From: Flavobacterium aquariorum
GTDB taxonomy: Bacteria > Bacteroidota > Bacteroidia > Flavobacteriales > Flavobacteriaceae
Length of the DNA stretch: 64,000 bases
NCBI RefSeq assembly: GCF_003254745.1
Contig: NZ_QKXH01000014.1
Location: 1-64,000, forward strand
Reading direction: 5' to 3'
The notes below the pieces were generated by a model. That model saw only the letters and a list, made by a program, of their open reading frames with translations, ran no database searches and had not been told where the DNA came from. The translations under genes were made by a program, and so were the position numbers. Shown piece by piece: positions 1 through 8,817 of this stretch (the first letter of the stretch is position 1; every line of letters begins with the position of its first letter).

Positions 1-129
1 TCCAACTTTCCGACTTCTGCTGGCGATTCCAATTTTCACGCTTCTGCTTTGTAAATTTTCTGCGAGTTACAAACTTCATTTTCAAATCGGAATTACCTGC
101 GTAATTTCGGCACAACTGCCCCATAACTA

Positions 130-183
130 GTATATATGCGAAACAAACTTTCGCCTATCTACCAAACTGGTAGGTGTATATAC
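130..183. repeat. Three-way-junction-forming palindromic DNA beside integrase
   Basis: An outer stem pairs 130-137 with 176-183 (seven Watson-Crick pairs plus one G-T). It encloses two perfect hairpins: GCGAAA/TTTCGC at 138-154 with a 5-nt loop, and CTACC/GGTAG at 159-173 with a 5-nt loop. The first inner hairpin stacks directly on the outer stem. The element lies 46 bp past the 3' end of the tyrosine recombinase gene. The fold is seen in the sequence; a role as a recombination site or structured RNA is inference. Confidence 0.6.
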
Positions 184-229
184 GAAGTTTTATTTCGTTT
201 TTTTGTTTTTCAAAAATAGCAAAAAATGA

Positions 230-1273
230 TTACAAATCGTCAAAGGGACTTTTTATTTGTCGGATACTTTTCGTGCTTACATGAGTGTAGATTTCGGTAG
301 TTCTGCTGCTGTTATGGCCCAATAATTCCTGTATGTAGCGCAAATCGGTACCGCTTTCCAATAAATGGGTGGCAAAGCTATGGCGAAGCCAGTGCAATGT
401 AACGGGTTTTTGAATCCCAACTTTTTTTAAAGCTTGTTTTAATACAAGCTGCAAACTTCTGGAGTCGTAGGGAGAACCGGGAATTTGTCCCTCAAACAGA
501 TATGTGGTGGGTTTGAAAACTTTGTAATAATCTCGCAACATTTCCAATATCTTCGGACTTAAGGGCGTTATTCTGTCTTTCTTTCCTTTTGCGCTTTTTA
601 AGAGCACCAGATTTCTTTTGGAATCGATATGAACGGGTTGCAACGCCAGCAACTCACCACAACGTAGTCCGCAACTATAAATTAAACTCAGCATCGTTTT
701 GTGTTTGAGGTTACTATGGGCATTCAAAATCAGTTTTACTTCCTCTTTGCTCAAAACATTGGGGAGTGTTTTTTCACGTTTCGGACGATGAATTTTCTCG
801 ATTTCGATCTTAGTTTCTCGTATGGTGGAGAAAAACAACTTGACAGCATTGACGATTTGGTTTTGATACGAAGCGGACAAATTATTGTTCAAAATGTATT
901 CGTTATTGTACCGAATAACATCGTCATTGTTAATTTCGGCTACCGTTTTGTCGTTGTAAAAGGTCAGAAAGGTTTTTAATGCTTCGGTATAGGTAGTTAT
1001 GGTGCTATCACTGTAACGGCGGGACAATAACCAGCATTTGAATTTTTCTATTTGCGCGATTCCCTCAGTCGAAGGAAGTTTGATTGGCGTCTCGACAATT
1101 TGAAATAACATTCGGTTTTCAAAGGTGTCAGGCAAATGCCAAACGCCTAATGTTTGACTCCATCTGGATCCTTCTTGTTGCTTAATGCGATCAATCCAAT
1201 CTTGATTTTTTTCGAAATAAATGGCGATACGGCTCTCGCCACCGCGTTTGATGAGTTTGGCTGTCCAGTTCAT
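230..1273 (-). CDS. Tyrosine recombinase/integrase
   Basis: A site-specific DNA recombinase of the XerC/D-like phage-integrase superfamily, 347 residues. The catalytic set is complete: Arg204 (CGLRCGELL), Lys in the SAKGKK hairpin near 229-231, His294 and Arg297 (LHWLRHSFATHLL), His320 (LLGHNSS) and the nucleophile Tyr329 (TEIYTHVS). A SAM-like core-binding domain spans about 75-160. The first 60 residues form an extra N-terminal module with several Trp residues, not found in XerC/D. The C-terminal tail (IKSPFDDL) is the form seen in many Bacteroidota integrases and resembles the tails of integron integrases. No transposase, phage or conjugation gene is visible beside it. It could serve a cassette array or island lying left of the window; the adjacent folded DNA makes this worth checking. 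Confidence 0.9.
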   Translation of the reverse strand: MNWTAKLIKRGGESRIAIYFEKNQDWIDRIKQQEGSRWSQTLGVWHLPDTFENRMLFQIVETPIKLPSTEGIAQIEKFKCWLLSRRYSDSTITTYTEALKTFLTFYNDKTVAEINNDDVIRYNNEYILNNNLSASYQNQIVNAVKLFFSTIRETKIEIEKIHRPKREKTLPNVLSKEEVKLILNAHSNLKHKTMLSLIYSCGLRCGELLALQPVHIDSKRNLVLLKSAKGKKDRITPLSPKILEMLRDYYKVFKPTTYLFEGQIPGSPYDSRSLQLVLKQALKKVGIQKPVTLHWLRHSFATHLLESGTDLRYIQELLGHNSSRTTEIYTHVSTKSIRQIKSPFDDL

Positions 1274-1470
1274 AAGGCGTATAGTTAATGTAAAGGCGTT
1301 TAGTTGAATGATAAAGATAAGTAAAAGATTGCATATTTTACAATTTAGATAGCAGGTTGCCGAATTAAGATTTCAGTTTGAAGGTTTTAACCTGAACGTG
1401 ATTAGTATTTTTTGAAGCAGAAAGATGAGGCATTTTTAGGAAGCATTGGTCCCGCTATCCGCTACACACG

Positions 1471-1534
1471 AGCGATAGCGAACTGACGAAGTAATCTTGT
1501 GAACTGAACCCCAGTTCACAAGGATTTTTACTTC
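1471..1534 (+). repeat. Intergenic repeat with hairpin (family A, 3' module)
   Basis: The module at 1471-1492 (begins AGCGATAGCGAACTGACG) recurs as an exact 22-nt match on the opposite strand at 17574-17595. It is followed by a hairpin with an 11-bp perfect stem (CTTGTGAACTG/CAGTTCACAAG, 1496-1522), extended imperfectly to about 1488-1534. The 484-bp gap between the integrase and the rubredoxin-type gene holds this repeat and the next one; I see no gene in it. Confidence 0.7.
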
Positions 1535-1630
1535 TATCGGGGCTAGAGGGAGGTATTTTGCAATTTTGCGATTATCCGAAAAAGGAAAGACTCTAATAAT
1601 CGAATTCAGTTCTTGCAATAACGGGAAGCC

Positions 1631-1745
1631 GCGAGAAGGATGGGAGCAAGTTACCGAAGTAACGCGGACAGCCTGACAGCATAAAGAAAATGGGCCGACT
1701 CACCGCAATGATGAGTTGGCCCATTATCTTTATGGTGGCTCGCCC
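1631..1745 (+). repeat. Intergenic hairpin repeat (family A)
   Basis: This copy shares with 11700-11814 the left arm (about GAAGGAT, then TACCGAAGTA and the block AGCCTGACAGCATAAAGA) and the right end TCTTTATGGTGGC followed by CGCCC. The central stem, CATAAAGA...TCTTTATG, covers 1680-1734. The inner part of the stem differs between copies while base pairing is kept, as expected of a structured nonautonomous element. Confidence 0.75.
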
Positions 1746-1757
1746 AGATAGTCTTGA

Positions 1758-3185
1758 TTAAACCGAAGTTTCTATCAATGGGATGAAACTGCTTTTTGGG
1801 GCTTCGCATAACGAACAGCAGTAATCAGCTGGTAGGTCTTTGAAAAGCGTGCCTTTTTCGATTCCTTGAATGACATCTCCGTAGTCCGAATTATAGACTG
1901 TTAGGCATTCTTGGCATTGGTGGATGTCCTGTGCTTTGGTCTCTTTTTTGGTACTGGTGTTTTGGAATTCAAGTACGCTGTTACCTAGTTCACTAAAGTA
2001 TTTTTTACTCAATTCGATTAGAATATTGGGCAATTCGAGTTTGTCAACATCTTGTGCGTGTACGATGTATTCCTTGGTGTTGGGGTCAAAGTTTTTGGCA
2101 TACAAAATGTTGAAAGTATCTCGGATTTTGATGGATTCGAGGTCCTTTGGCGATTCATTTTTTTCGATGACCACCGAGGTGAAATAATGTCCGTCACGAT
2201 TATAGTCGGATAGCCCGAAGGTAAGCCCATAGGTACTGATGTCGAACTGGTCAAGGGTGCGCACCAGAAAAGTTTTTAGGTTCAAAGCCCATTCTGTAGC
2301 TACAGGCAAGTGCCAGTTAAGTTCCAACAAGGAGTGACGGACGTTGATTCCTTTTTTGCCCAGAAATTTTTCCCAATCGAGTTTGCGTTCTTTTGGGATT
2401 CCTTTCACGATGAAGGATTTCCAAGGGGTGATACATATTTTTCCGATTTTGCAGTCGAAACACAAATCACACATTTCTTTTAGGAATTCCAGATCGTAGA
2501 GATTGTTGCGCCAGTAGAGTCCGAGCCAGTATTGGTCGATTCCGAGTCTGTTCATGCCTTCATAATAGGGGAAGGGGTAGAACGGGATGTTCAGCGGTTG
2601 GTCGATGGTTCTGTTGTTGGTGTCCAAGTCGCTTATGAGCTGAAAAATCATATCGACAGTATCGGGTTCTTCCTGAAGTATTTTTTCTATTTCGTAATAG
2701 ATTTTGCCAATGTCCCAGCTGTAGATCAATACGGGGAAAAGTTCCATTTTGTCCCATTTTGGTAAACGCACATACAGGAACCAATAGTCTTCGTGATGCG
2801 AAGCTATAAAGTTGATGTGTCCCGTGAATAGAGGAACGAGCTGCTGTTTTGGGTCGGTTATGTTGACCTTGAGTTTCGGCTGTTCTTTGAATTGTTCCAG
2901 TATGTAAAGGAATTTGTTTCCGGTAAGCCAAGGTGTATTCCTGAAAATATCGGTTGATACATAGGAGGAAACGATGTTGTTGCCACTTTTTTCGTTGGGC
3001 AAAACAAAATGATGTTTCCCTATTTTTTCGGGAGTGTTATTTTTGAACCCTTTTGGGAATATAATGTCTTGTCTGGAACCAAAAGAGATGGCTTCAAGAC
3101 CTTGCTCGAGTGCCATATTTACAATTTCTCGTAATTCCCCCGGAGATAATACTCCCCCTTTTACTATGAGTCTTGTTAATTCCAT
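1758..3185 (-). CDS. NirA/CobG-like protein with C-terminal rubredoxin domain
   Basis: The C-terminus is a rubredoxin Fe(Cys)4 domain (C424-x2-C427 and C457-x2-C460). The N-terminus (VKGGVLSPGELREIV) resembles the ferredoxin-like half-domain of nitrite/sulfite reductases, and a middle segment (ICITPWKSF) resembles the second half-domain. No siroheme/4Fe-4S motif (C-x5-C plus C-x3-C) is present, so it is probably not itself a nitrite reductase. A Cys-rich segment (CDLCFDCKIGKIC) lies in the middle. I start at the Met encoded at 3185 rather than the upstream one at 3254, because the extra residues would be encoded by low-complexity intergenic repeat DNA. It lies just downstream of the nitrate reductase and probably works as its electron-transfer partner. 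That role is inferred from context. Confidence 0.75.
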   Translation of the reverse strand: MELTRLIVKGGVLSPGELREIVNMALEQGLEAISFGSRQDIIFPKGFKNNTPEKIGKHHFVLPNEKSGNNIVSSYVSTDIFRNTPWLTGNKFLYILEQFKEQPKLKVNITDPKQQLVPLFTGHINFIASHHEDYWFLYVRLPKWDKMELFPVLIYSWDIGKIYYEIEKILQEEPDTVDMIFQLISDLDTNNRTIDQPLNIPFYPFPYYEGMNRLGIDQYWLGLYWRNNLYDLEFLKEMCDLCFDCKIGKICITPWKSFIVKGIPKERKLDWEKFLGKKGINVRHSLLELNWHLPVATEWALNLKTFLVRTLDQFDISTYGLTFGLSDYNRDGHYFTSVVIEKNESPKDLESIKIRDTFNILYAKNFDPNTKEYIVHAQDVDKLELPNILIELSKKYFSELGNSVLEFQNTSTKKETKAQDIHQCQECLTVYNSDYGDVIQGIEKGTLFKDLPADYCCSLCEAPKSSFIPLIETSV

Positions 3186-3274
3186 TTTGTCTTTTTTAGT
3201 GATTAGTGACTTGTAATTAGTTATTAGTCTCTGATAGTGCTTGGGACTATTCACTAATTACTAGTTACTACAAT

Positions 3275-6200
3275 TTATTTACATTTAGCTAATATCTCTT
3301 TCACTTCGGTTTTACAACTGCCACAGCCGAGTCCCGCTCCGGTGGTTTTGCAAAGTTCGGTAAAGTTGGTAACACCACTTTTGATGCATTCTTCAATATT
3401 TCCGCTTCCTACCTGACTGCAGGAACAAACGAGTTTTCCTATTACGGGTTTGGCTTCGGAGCTGCTTCCTCTTAATAAGGTGTTACGTTTGTCGGCCAAT
3501 TCGATTTTGCTTTCAATCATTGTTTTGAATTCGGCAAACTCATTTTTGTCACCCATTAGGATAGCACCTATGAGTAAATCGTTCTTGACGATACATTTTT
3601 TGTAGTAGCGTTTCCCTAAGTCGGCAAAAACAATTTCTTCGTAAGAATCGTCGTTTTCAGGTACTTCGATTTCACCGATAGAGCACAGATTAATGTCTTC
3701 CAGTTTCAGGATATTCATTAGTACTGATCCCTTGTAAAAACTGCTGATGTCGCCGGCAATAAAGTTAGCCAAAACATCGGCCTGTTCTTCGGCGGCAGAA
3801 GTGATTCCGAATAACATATTATTGAATTCGGCAATTTCTCCAATCGCAAATACATCGGGATGGGAAGTTTGTAAGTACTGGTTAACTTTTACGCCACGCC
3901 CGCAAGCGAGTCCCGTTTCCTTGGCTAATTCTATGTTTGGAATGGTTCCAATGGTGTAAACAATAGCATTGGCGGTAATGATTCGACCGCTTTTTAAAGC
4001 GATTTCCAATTCGTTGGCATTATCAGTTTCAAATACGGTGCTTACCTCGTTATCAAAATAGATTTGAATGTCTCTTTGCTGTACTTCTTCGGCCAATAAT
4101 TTACTCGAGATTCTGTCCAATTGACGTTCCATTAATCTAGAAGCCCTTTGTATAATCGTTATTTTTACTTTTTTGTGTTTCAGCGCTGCAGCTAATTCTA
4201 ATCCTAATAATCCTCCGCCAACAATTACAACGTGTTGTTCTTCAGTCGGTAAATTAGTTCCATCCAGATAGTTTTTTAGCTTGTCTGCATCGTTTTTCTT
4301 TCGGATGGTAAAGCGCCCGGGAAGATGCAGTTGAGCATTTTCAGGGATGAAAGGACGGCTTCCTGTTGCCATAATCAAGGTGTCAAATTGATGAACAACT
4401 TCGTTACTGTCGGTTATGGTTTTGTCGGTAGTATTTACGTTTTCGATAGCCACACCCGATTTCATCGTGATATTCAATTGGCTCATACCATCGCTTTTTA
4501 TTTTCAAAAGGCTTTCCCAAGTAAATTCTCCAGTCACATATTCCGGTAGTAGAACGCGGTTGTAGAATGGATTTTCCTCATTGGAGAAAACGATGATTTC
4601 GTCAGTCGTATTGATTTCCCTGTAATTTTGGATGAAACGGAAAGCGGCGGCTCCGGCACCTACAACGGCGATTTTCTGGAACGGTTTTACATATTTTATT
4701 ACCGATACTGTGGTGTATTTAAAATCCGGTTCTTTGGATATGGGATCTACAATGGTATTGGTCAGATTGTTGGTTCTGTTCAAATCGTTGTCCAGTTGTT
4801 TCCCCCAGTGCATTGGCAAAAATAGAACACCTTCTTTGATAGTGTCGGTCACTTTTGCTTTCACCCGAACTTCACCATTTTTACTGCTTACAACAACAAT
4901 GTCACCATTTTTTATTTCAGACTTGTAAGCATCAATCGGGTTGATTTCGAGAACTGGGCTAGGAGTGTGGGTCATCAATCTGGACACTTTACCCGTTTTG
5001 GTCATAGTGTGCCATTGATCACGAATTCGTCCCGTAGTCAATATAAATGGATATTTTTCTGAAGGCTGTGGAGATGTGTTTTCAATACTCGTGGGAATAT
5101 TGAAAATTGCTTTTTGCGAAGGCGTAAAGAATTTTTTATCGGCGAATAATCTTGGAGTTCCTGGATGTCCATAATCCGGAACTGGCCATTGAAAAGTACC
5201 TTCGTTTTTTAGTCGGGAATAGTTTAAATAGGAAACATCAATATTGGTGCCTTTGGTCATTAGGCAGTATTCTTTGTAAACAGCTTCAGTGTTGTTGAAG
5301 TTGAAACCAGAGAACTTCATTTTTTTTGCAAAATTCAGTAAGATTTCCACATCCGATAAAGCTTCACCTGGGGCATTGATTCCTTTAGGTAAATACGAAA
5401 TACGACGCTCCGAGTTTGTCATTGTTCCCTCTTTTTCTAGCCATCCTGCGGCAGGCAACAATAAATCGGCAAACTTTGCAGTATCAGCATTGTGGGAGAT
5501 GTCTTGAACGACTACAAATTTTGCATTTTGCAATGCTTTTTCAACTCTTCTTGCATCGGGTAAACTCACCATTGGATTGGTACAAATAATCCAAATAGCT
5601 TTCATTTTTCCGGATTCCAAGGCGTCAAACATTTCGGTAGCTGTCAATCCCGGTTTCTCGGAAATGGATTCCACTCCCCAAAAATCAGCAACTTCCTTAC
5701 GATGTTCTGGATTGTTTAATTCTTTATGAACTGCCAGTAAATTGGCCATTCCGCCCACTTCTCGACCTCCCATTGCATTGGGTTGCCCCGTCAAAGAGAA
5801 AGGTCCTGAACCTGGTTTTCCTATTTGTCCCGTTACCAAAGAAAGGTTTAGTAAAGCGGTATTTTTATCAACACCAATGGCACTTTGGTTTAATCCCATG
5901 GCCCACATGGATATGAATCCTTTGGCTTTGCCAATAATATCAGCAGCAAGGTGAATGTCACTTACGGAAACCCCACATAATTTGGATGCTTTTTCATAGG
6001 AACTACCCATTACCAGGTCTTTGTAAGCCTTAAAGTTTTCGGTATGGTTACTTATGAAATCGAAATCGAGGTGTCCTTTTTCTATTAAACGTCTTCCTAT
6101 GGCGTGGTATAGAACGATATCAGTTCCCGGGAGTATCTGCAAGTGCAAATCGGCTGCGATGGCCGAGTCAGTTCGTCTCGGGTCGACAACGATGATTTTT

Positions 6201-6790
6201 GTTTTTGGGTTTTTCTCTTTGTGTTGTTCGATTCGTCTGAATAGAATCGGGTGGCAAAAAGCTGGATTCGCACCTGTTATCAAGAAAGTGTCGGCAAGTT
6301 CTATATCGGCATAAGCAATCGGAACGGAGTCTTCGCCAAAGGTTTTTTTGTAACCTGCCACTGCCGAGCTCATGCAAAGTCTGGAGTTGGTGTCTATGTT
6401 GTTGGTTTTCAGGAAACCTTTTACTAGTTTGTTGACTAAATAATATTCTTCGGTTAAACATTGTCCAGATATGTAAAAACCTACGCTGTCTGGTCCGTGT
6501 TTTTTTATAATTGAAGAAAAAACAGCTGCTGCACGGTCAAGAGCGACATCCCAGCTTACTTTTTCTTTTGGATGTGATTTACTCCATCTCATTTCTGGAT
6601 ACAGTATTCTGTCCGAAGTATCATTAACCACATAATGTAAGTTCATTCCTTTAGAACAAAGCATTCCTCTGTTTACGGGATGGTCTTTGTCGCCTGTAAC
6701 CGTCACTCCATTTTTAGAATCATTTTTTACAATAATTCCGCATCCTACTCCACAATAGGAACACGTAGTTTTGATTTCTGTATTTTGCAT
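3275..6790 (-). CDS. nasA: Assimilatory nitrate reductase fused to FAD/BFD reductase module
   Basis: A cytoplasmic molybdopterin nitrate reductase (nitrate to nitrite), 1171 residues. The N-terminus carries the 4Fe-4S ligands (CSYCGVGC, then C in GMLCSKG). The bis-MGD catalytic domains run to about residue 690. From about 700 (KIAVVGAGAAAF) a second half resembles NirB/NasC-type FAD- and NAD-binding oxidoreductases, with a second dinucleotide motif (VVIVGGGLLGLELAAAL). The end is a BFD-type [2Fe-2S] domain (CSCSQV...GCGSCKTEV, from about 1113). In Bacillus the FAD subunit is separate (NasB/NasC), so this is a one-chain NAD(P)H-to-nitrate enzyme by architecture. A perfect 16-bp palindrome lies 79 bp upstream of the start. 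The rubredoxin-type gene follows closely on the same strand. Confidence 0.92.
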   Translation of the reverse strand: MQNTEIKTTCSYCGVGCGIIVKNDSKNGVTVTGDKDHPVNRGMLCSKGMNLHYVVNDTSDRILYPEMRWSKSHPKEKVSWDVALDRAAAVFSSIIKKHGPDSVGFYISGQCLTEEYYLVNKLVKGFLKTNNIDTNSRLCMSSAVAGYKKTFGEDSVPIAYADIELADTFLITGANPAFCHPILFRRIEQHKEKNPKTKIIVVDPRRTDSAIAADLHLQILPGTDIVLYHAIGRRLIEKGHLDFDFISNHTENFKAYKDLVMGSSYEKASKLCGVSVSDIHLAADIIGKAKGFISMWAMGLNQSAIGVDKNTALLNLSLVTGQIGKPGSGPFSLTGQPNAMGGREVGGMANLLAVHKELNNPEHRKEVADFWGVESISEKPGLTATEMFDALESGKMKAIWIICTNPMVSLPDARRVEKALQNAKFVVVQDISHNADTAKFADLLLPAAGWLEKEGTMTNSERRISYLPKGINAPGEALSDVEILLNFAKKMKFSGFNFNNTEAVYKEYCLMTKGTNIDVSYLNYSRLKNEGTFQWPVPDYGHPGTPRLFADKKFFTPSQKAIFNIPTSIENTSPQPSEKYPFILTTGRIRDQWHTMTKTGKVSRLMTHTPSPVLEINPIDAYKSEIKNGDIVVVSSKNGEVRVKAKVTDTIKEGVLFLPMHWGKQLDNDLNRTNNLTNTIVDPISKEPDFKYTTVSVIKYVKPFQKIAVVGAGAAAFRFIQNYREINTTDEIIVFSNEENPFYNRVLLPEYVTGEFTWESLLKIKSDGMSQLNITMKSGVAIENVNTTDKTITDSNEVVHQFDTLIMATGSRPFIPENAQLHLPGRFTIRKKNDADKLKNYLDGTNLPTEEQHVVIVGGGLLGLELAAALKHKKVKITIIQRASRLMERQLDRISSKLLAEEVQQRDIQIYFDNEVSTVFETDNANELEIALKSGRIITANAIVYTIGTIPNIELAKETGLACGRGVKVNQYLQTSHPDVFAIGEIAEFNNMLFGITSAAEEQADVLANFIAGDISSFYKGSVLMNILKLEDINLCSIGEIEVPENDDSYEEIVFADLGKRYYKKCIVKNDLLIGAILMGDKNEFAEFKTMIESKIELADKRNTLLRGSSSEAKPVIGKLVCSCSQVGSGNIEECIKSGVTNFTELCKTTGAGLGCGSCKTEVKEILAKCK

Positions 6791-6868
6791 TATGTATGTC
6801 TTCGTTTATAAAGTAGCCTTGTAAGAATCATTATAGATGATATTACACAAACAAAAATAAGTAATAAA

Positions 6869-6884
6869 TACGTATTAATACGTA
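6869..6884. promoter_or_regulatory. Candidate nitrate-regulon operator, site 1
   Basis: TACGTATTAATACGTA is a perfect palindrome (18 bp including the flanking A and T). Its near edge is 79 bp from the nitrate reductase start codon. Read as two TACGTAT heptamers around 2 bp, it has the 7-2-7 geometry known for NarL sites, though the heptamer differs from the enterobacterial TACYYMT consensus. A TACTTTAT box at 6808-6815 may be the -7 element. Confidence 0.7.
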
Positions 6885-7084
6885 TAAAGTTGATTTTATT
6901 TCGATCTTAAGCCAAATAAAATTAGAATGGTAAAAATCAGTTGTCTTTTTTGAATTATTAAAAGTATTGGGTGTTATAGCAGATTAATAATTGTGTTTTT
7001 GCAAGTTTGGTGGGGAGAAGACAGAGAATTGAAAACTAAAAGCTGTAATCTGAACCTGTGATCTGAAATCTGCAATCTTACTTT

Positions 7085-7228
7085 GGGCGTGCCCCGTAGT
7101 CTCGTCCCAAAAGACGAGACTACAGGTCGTGCTGTACGTTCCCGCTTTTTTTCTTTATAAATTGCCTCGGGTTTTAATCCGTGGCAATTGATAAAGAAAA
7201 AAGAGCTCCACTGCCATCACTCACGCGG
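7085..7228 (-). repeat. Intergenic hairpin repeat (family A, reverse orientation)
   Basis: The element starts with GGGCGTGCCCC and ends with CACTCACGCG, the reverse complement of the ends of the family A copies on the other strand. It contains a perfect 11-bp hairpin (GTAGTCTCGTC/GACGAGACTAC, 7096-7123) and a longer A/T-rich stem (CTTTAT...ATAAAG with an inner ATTGCC/GGCAAT) at about 7150-7202. The short stretch before it (7030-7079) is built from repeated AATCTG-type words. Confidence 0.65.
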
Positions 7229-7272
7229 AATAAGAACATATTCAGTTTATTTATAAGAAATTCTAAACTAAA

Positions 7273-7309
7273 AAAAACTTGATGTATTTGTAAAATACAT
7301 CAAGTTTTT
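7273..7309 (-). terminator. Rho-independent terminator of the binding-protein gene
   Basis: A 17-bp stem (AAAAACTTGATGTATTT paired with its complement) with a 2-3 nt loop, flanked by A/T runs, lies 69 bp past the stop codon of the substrate-binding protein gene. Confidence 0.75.
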
Positions 7310-7377
7310 AAGGAATAGGAAATTTGTTTTTTGTGGTATTAATTTACTTTTTACTAAGGAGAGTTTGTGATCAATTA

Positions 7378-8766
7378 TTAATTTTTTAAGCCAATTTTAA
7401 AACCGTTAATATATTCGACGGGTTTTTTTCCATCATAGGACATATTGTCAATAAATTCGGTTGTTGCTGGTTTGAATCCATCAGTATATGGTATGTCAGT
7501 TTCTGTGATAAATCCTTCTTCCAACAATAGATTTGCGGCACGAATCCAAATATCCGGTTTGTAAACTTCTTTAATTTTGCTCAAATACCAATCGTTAGGC
7601 TTTGATTCCGTGATTTGTCCCCAACGTTTCATTTGGGTCATGAACCAAATTCCATCAGAGTAATATGGGTAAGTAGCATTGTATTTGAAGAAAACATTAA
7701 AATCGGGTATGGAGCGCACATCTCCTTTTTCAAATTCAAAAGTTCCAAGCATCGAATTGTCGATTACGTGTTTGTCTCCATCCACATAAGCCGATTTTGA
7801 TAAGATACGGGTGGCTTCTTTTCGGTTTTCGGGATTGTCCAGCCATTTCCCTGCTTTGATTAATGCCTTTGTGATGGCTATGGAGGTGTTTGGATATTTT
7901 GAAACAAACTCTTTGGTCATTACAAATACTTTTTCAGGATGATTTTTCCATATCTCTCTGCTTGTTACAATGGGAACACCGATGGTTTCTTCAACCGCCT
8001 GCTGATTCCATGGTTCTCCAACGCAGTAGCCGTCAATCGTTCCTGATTTTAAGGTTTGAGGCATTTGTGGCGGAGCCGTAACATTCAGCAAAACATCTGC
8101 ATCAGTATTTCCTTTGCTTCCTTGTATGTTATTATTGTTGTAAAAACCAGGATTAATACCGCCGGCAGCCAACCAATATCGCAATTGATAATTATGCGTT
8201 GAATAAGCCGCAACAATACCAAAAGTAAAAGGTTTGTTCATTTTTTTGTAAAAATTCAAGGCTGGTTTCAAAGCATAAGATGGAATAGGGTGTACAGGTC
8301 TGCCATATTCTTCTGGTATACTATCTTTCATTTTGGACCAGATAGAATTGGATACTGTTATGGCATTTCCGTTCAAATCCATGGAATAGGTGGTGACCAA
8401 TTGAGCTTGTCTTCCACATCCCACGGCTGCTGCTATAGGTTGTCCAGCTAGCATTTGGGCTCCGTCAAGTTGATTGTCAACCACCTTGTCTAATATATCT
8501 CTCCAGTTGGCTTGAGCTTCTAAGGTTACAGCAAGTCCTTCATCGTCAAAATAACCTAAAAACTTAGCAATGGCGAGCGGTGCCATATCGGTTAGTTTTA
8601 TGAATCCAATGGTTACGTTTGGTTTTTCCAATTGTAGTTTTTTTGTTTTCGGTGGACCTATACTTCTTTTTTTTAAAGTGGGATTACCGGGTATTACACT
8701 TTTAAAGCTGGTAACAGTGAATGCTATTAATAGTATAACTGTTAATTGTAAGGATAGTTTTTTCAT
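7378..8766 (-). CDS. NrtA/CmpA-like nitrate substrate-binding protein (orphan)
   Basis: A periplasmic ABC-type solute-binding protein of the NMT1/NrtA family, 462 residues, with an N-terminal Sec signal (MKKLSLQLTVILLIAFTVTS) and no lipobox Cys. Family features include the early GFIKLTDMAPLAIAKFLGYF strand and the LKSGTIDGYCVGEPWN segment. No ABC permease or ATPase gene lies in the locus, so it is an orphan; a NarK-type transporter gene sits next to it. It may be a nitrate scavenger or a sensory partner for the kinase encoded at 11825-13633. It is followed by a strong terminator and preceded at 36 bp by a regulon palindrome. Confidence 0.85.
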   Translation of the reverse strand: MKKLSLQLTVILLIAFTVTSFKSVIPGNPTLKKRSIGPPKTKKLQLEKPNVTIGFIKLTDMAPLAIAKFLGYFDDEGLAVTLEAQANWRDILDKVVDNQLDGAQMLAGQPIAAAVGCGRQAQLVTTYSMDLNGNAITVSNSIWSKMKDSIPEEYGRPVHPIPSYALKPALNFYKKMNKPFTFGIVAAYSTHNYQLRYWLAAGGINPGFYNNNNIQGSKGNTDADVLLNVTAPPQMPQTLKSGTIDGYCVGEPWNQQAVEETIGVPIVTSREIWKNHPEKVFVMTKEFVSKYPNTSIAITKALIKAGKWLDNPENRKEATRILSKSAYVDGDKHVIDNSMLGTFEFEKGDVRSIPDFNVFFKYNATYPYYSDGIWFMTQMKRWGQITESKPNDWYLSKIKEVYKPDIWIRAANLLLEEGFITETDIPYTDGFKPATTEFIDNMSYDGKKPVEYINGFKIGLKN

Positions 8767-8801
8767 GGTTATTGGTTTGGCTGTTAATACTTTAGTAAAT
8801 A

Positions 8802-8817
8802 TACGTAATAGTACTTA
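8802..8817. promoter_or_regulatory. Candidate nitrate-regulon operator, site 2
   Basis: TACGTAATAGTACTTA matches the TACGTA-N4-TACKTA pattern. It lies 36 bp upstream of the binding-protein start codon, closer than in the nasA and narK promoters. I see nothing else in the 370-bp gap apart from the terminator at its left end. Confidence 0.6.

Noticed and set aside
130..183. tRNA gene
   Set aside because: The fold has only three helices, no anticodon arm of the right size and no T-loop sequence.
1436..1618. Short open frame on the minus strand
   Set aside because: It lies across the family A repeat and its hairpin; no homology pattern or start signal supports it.
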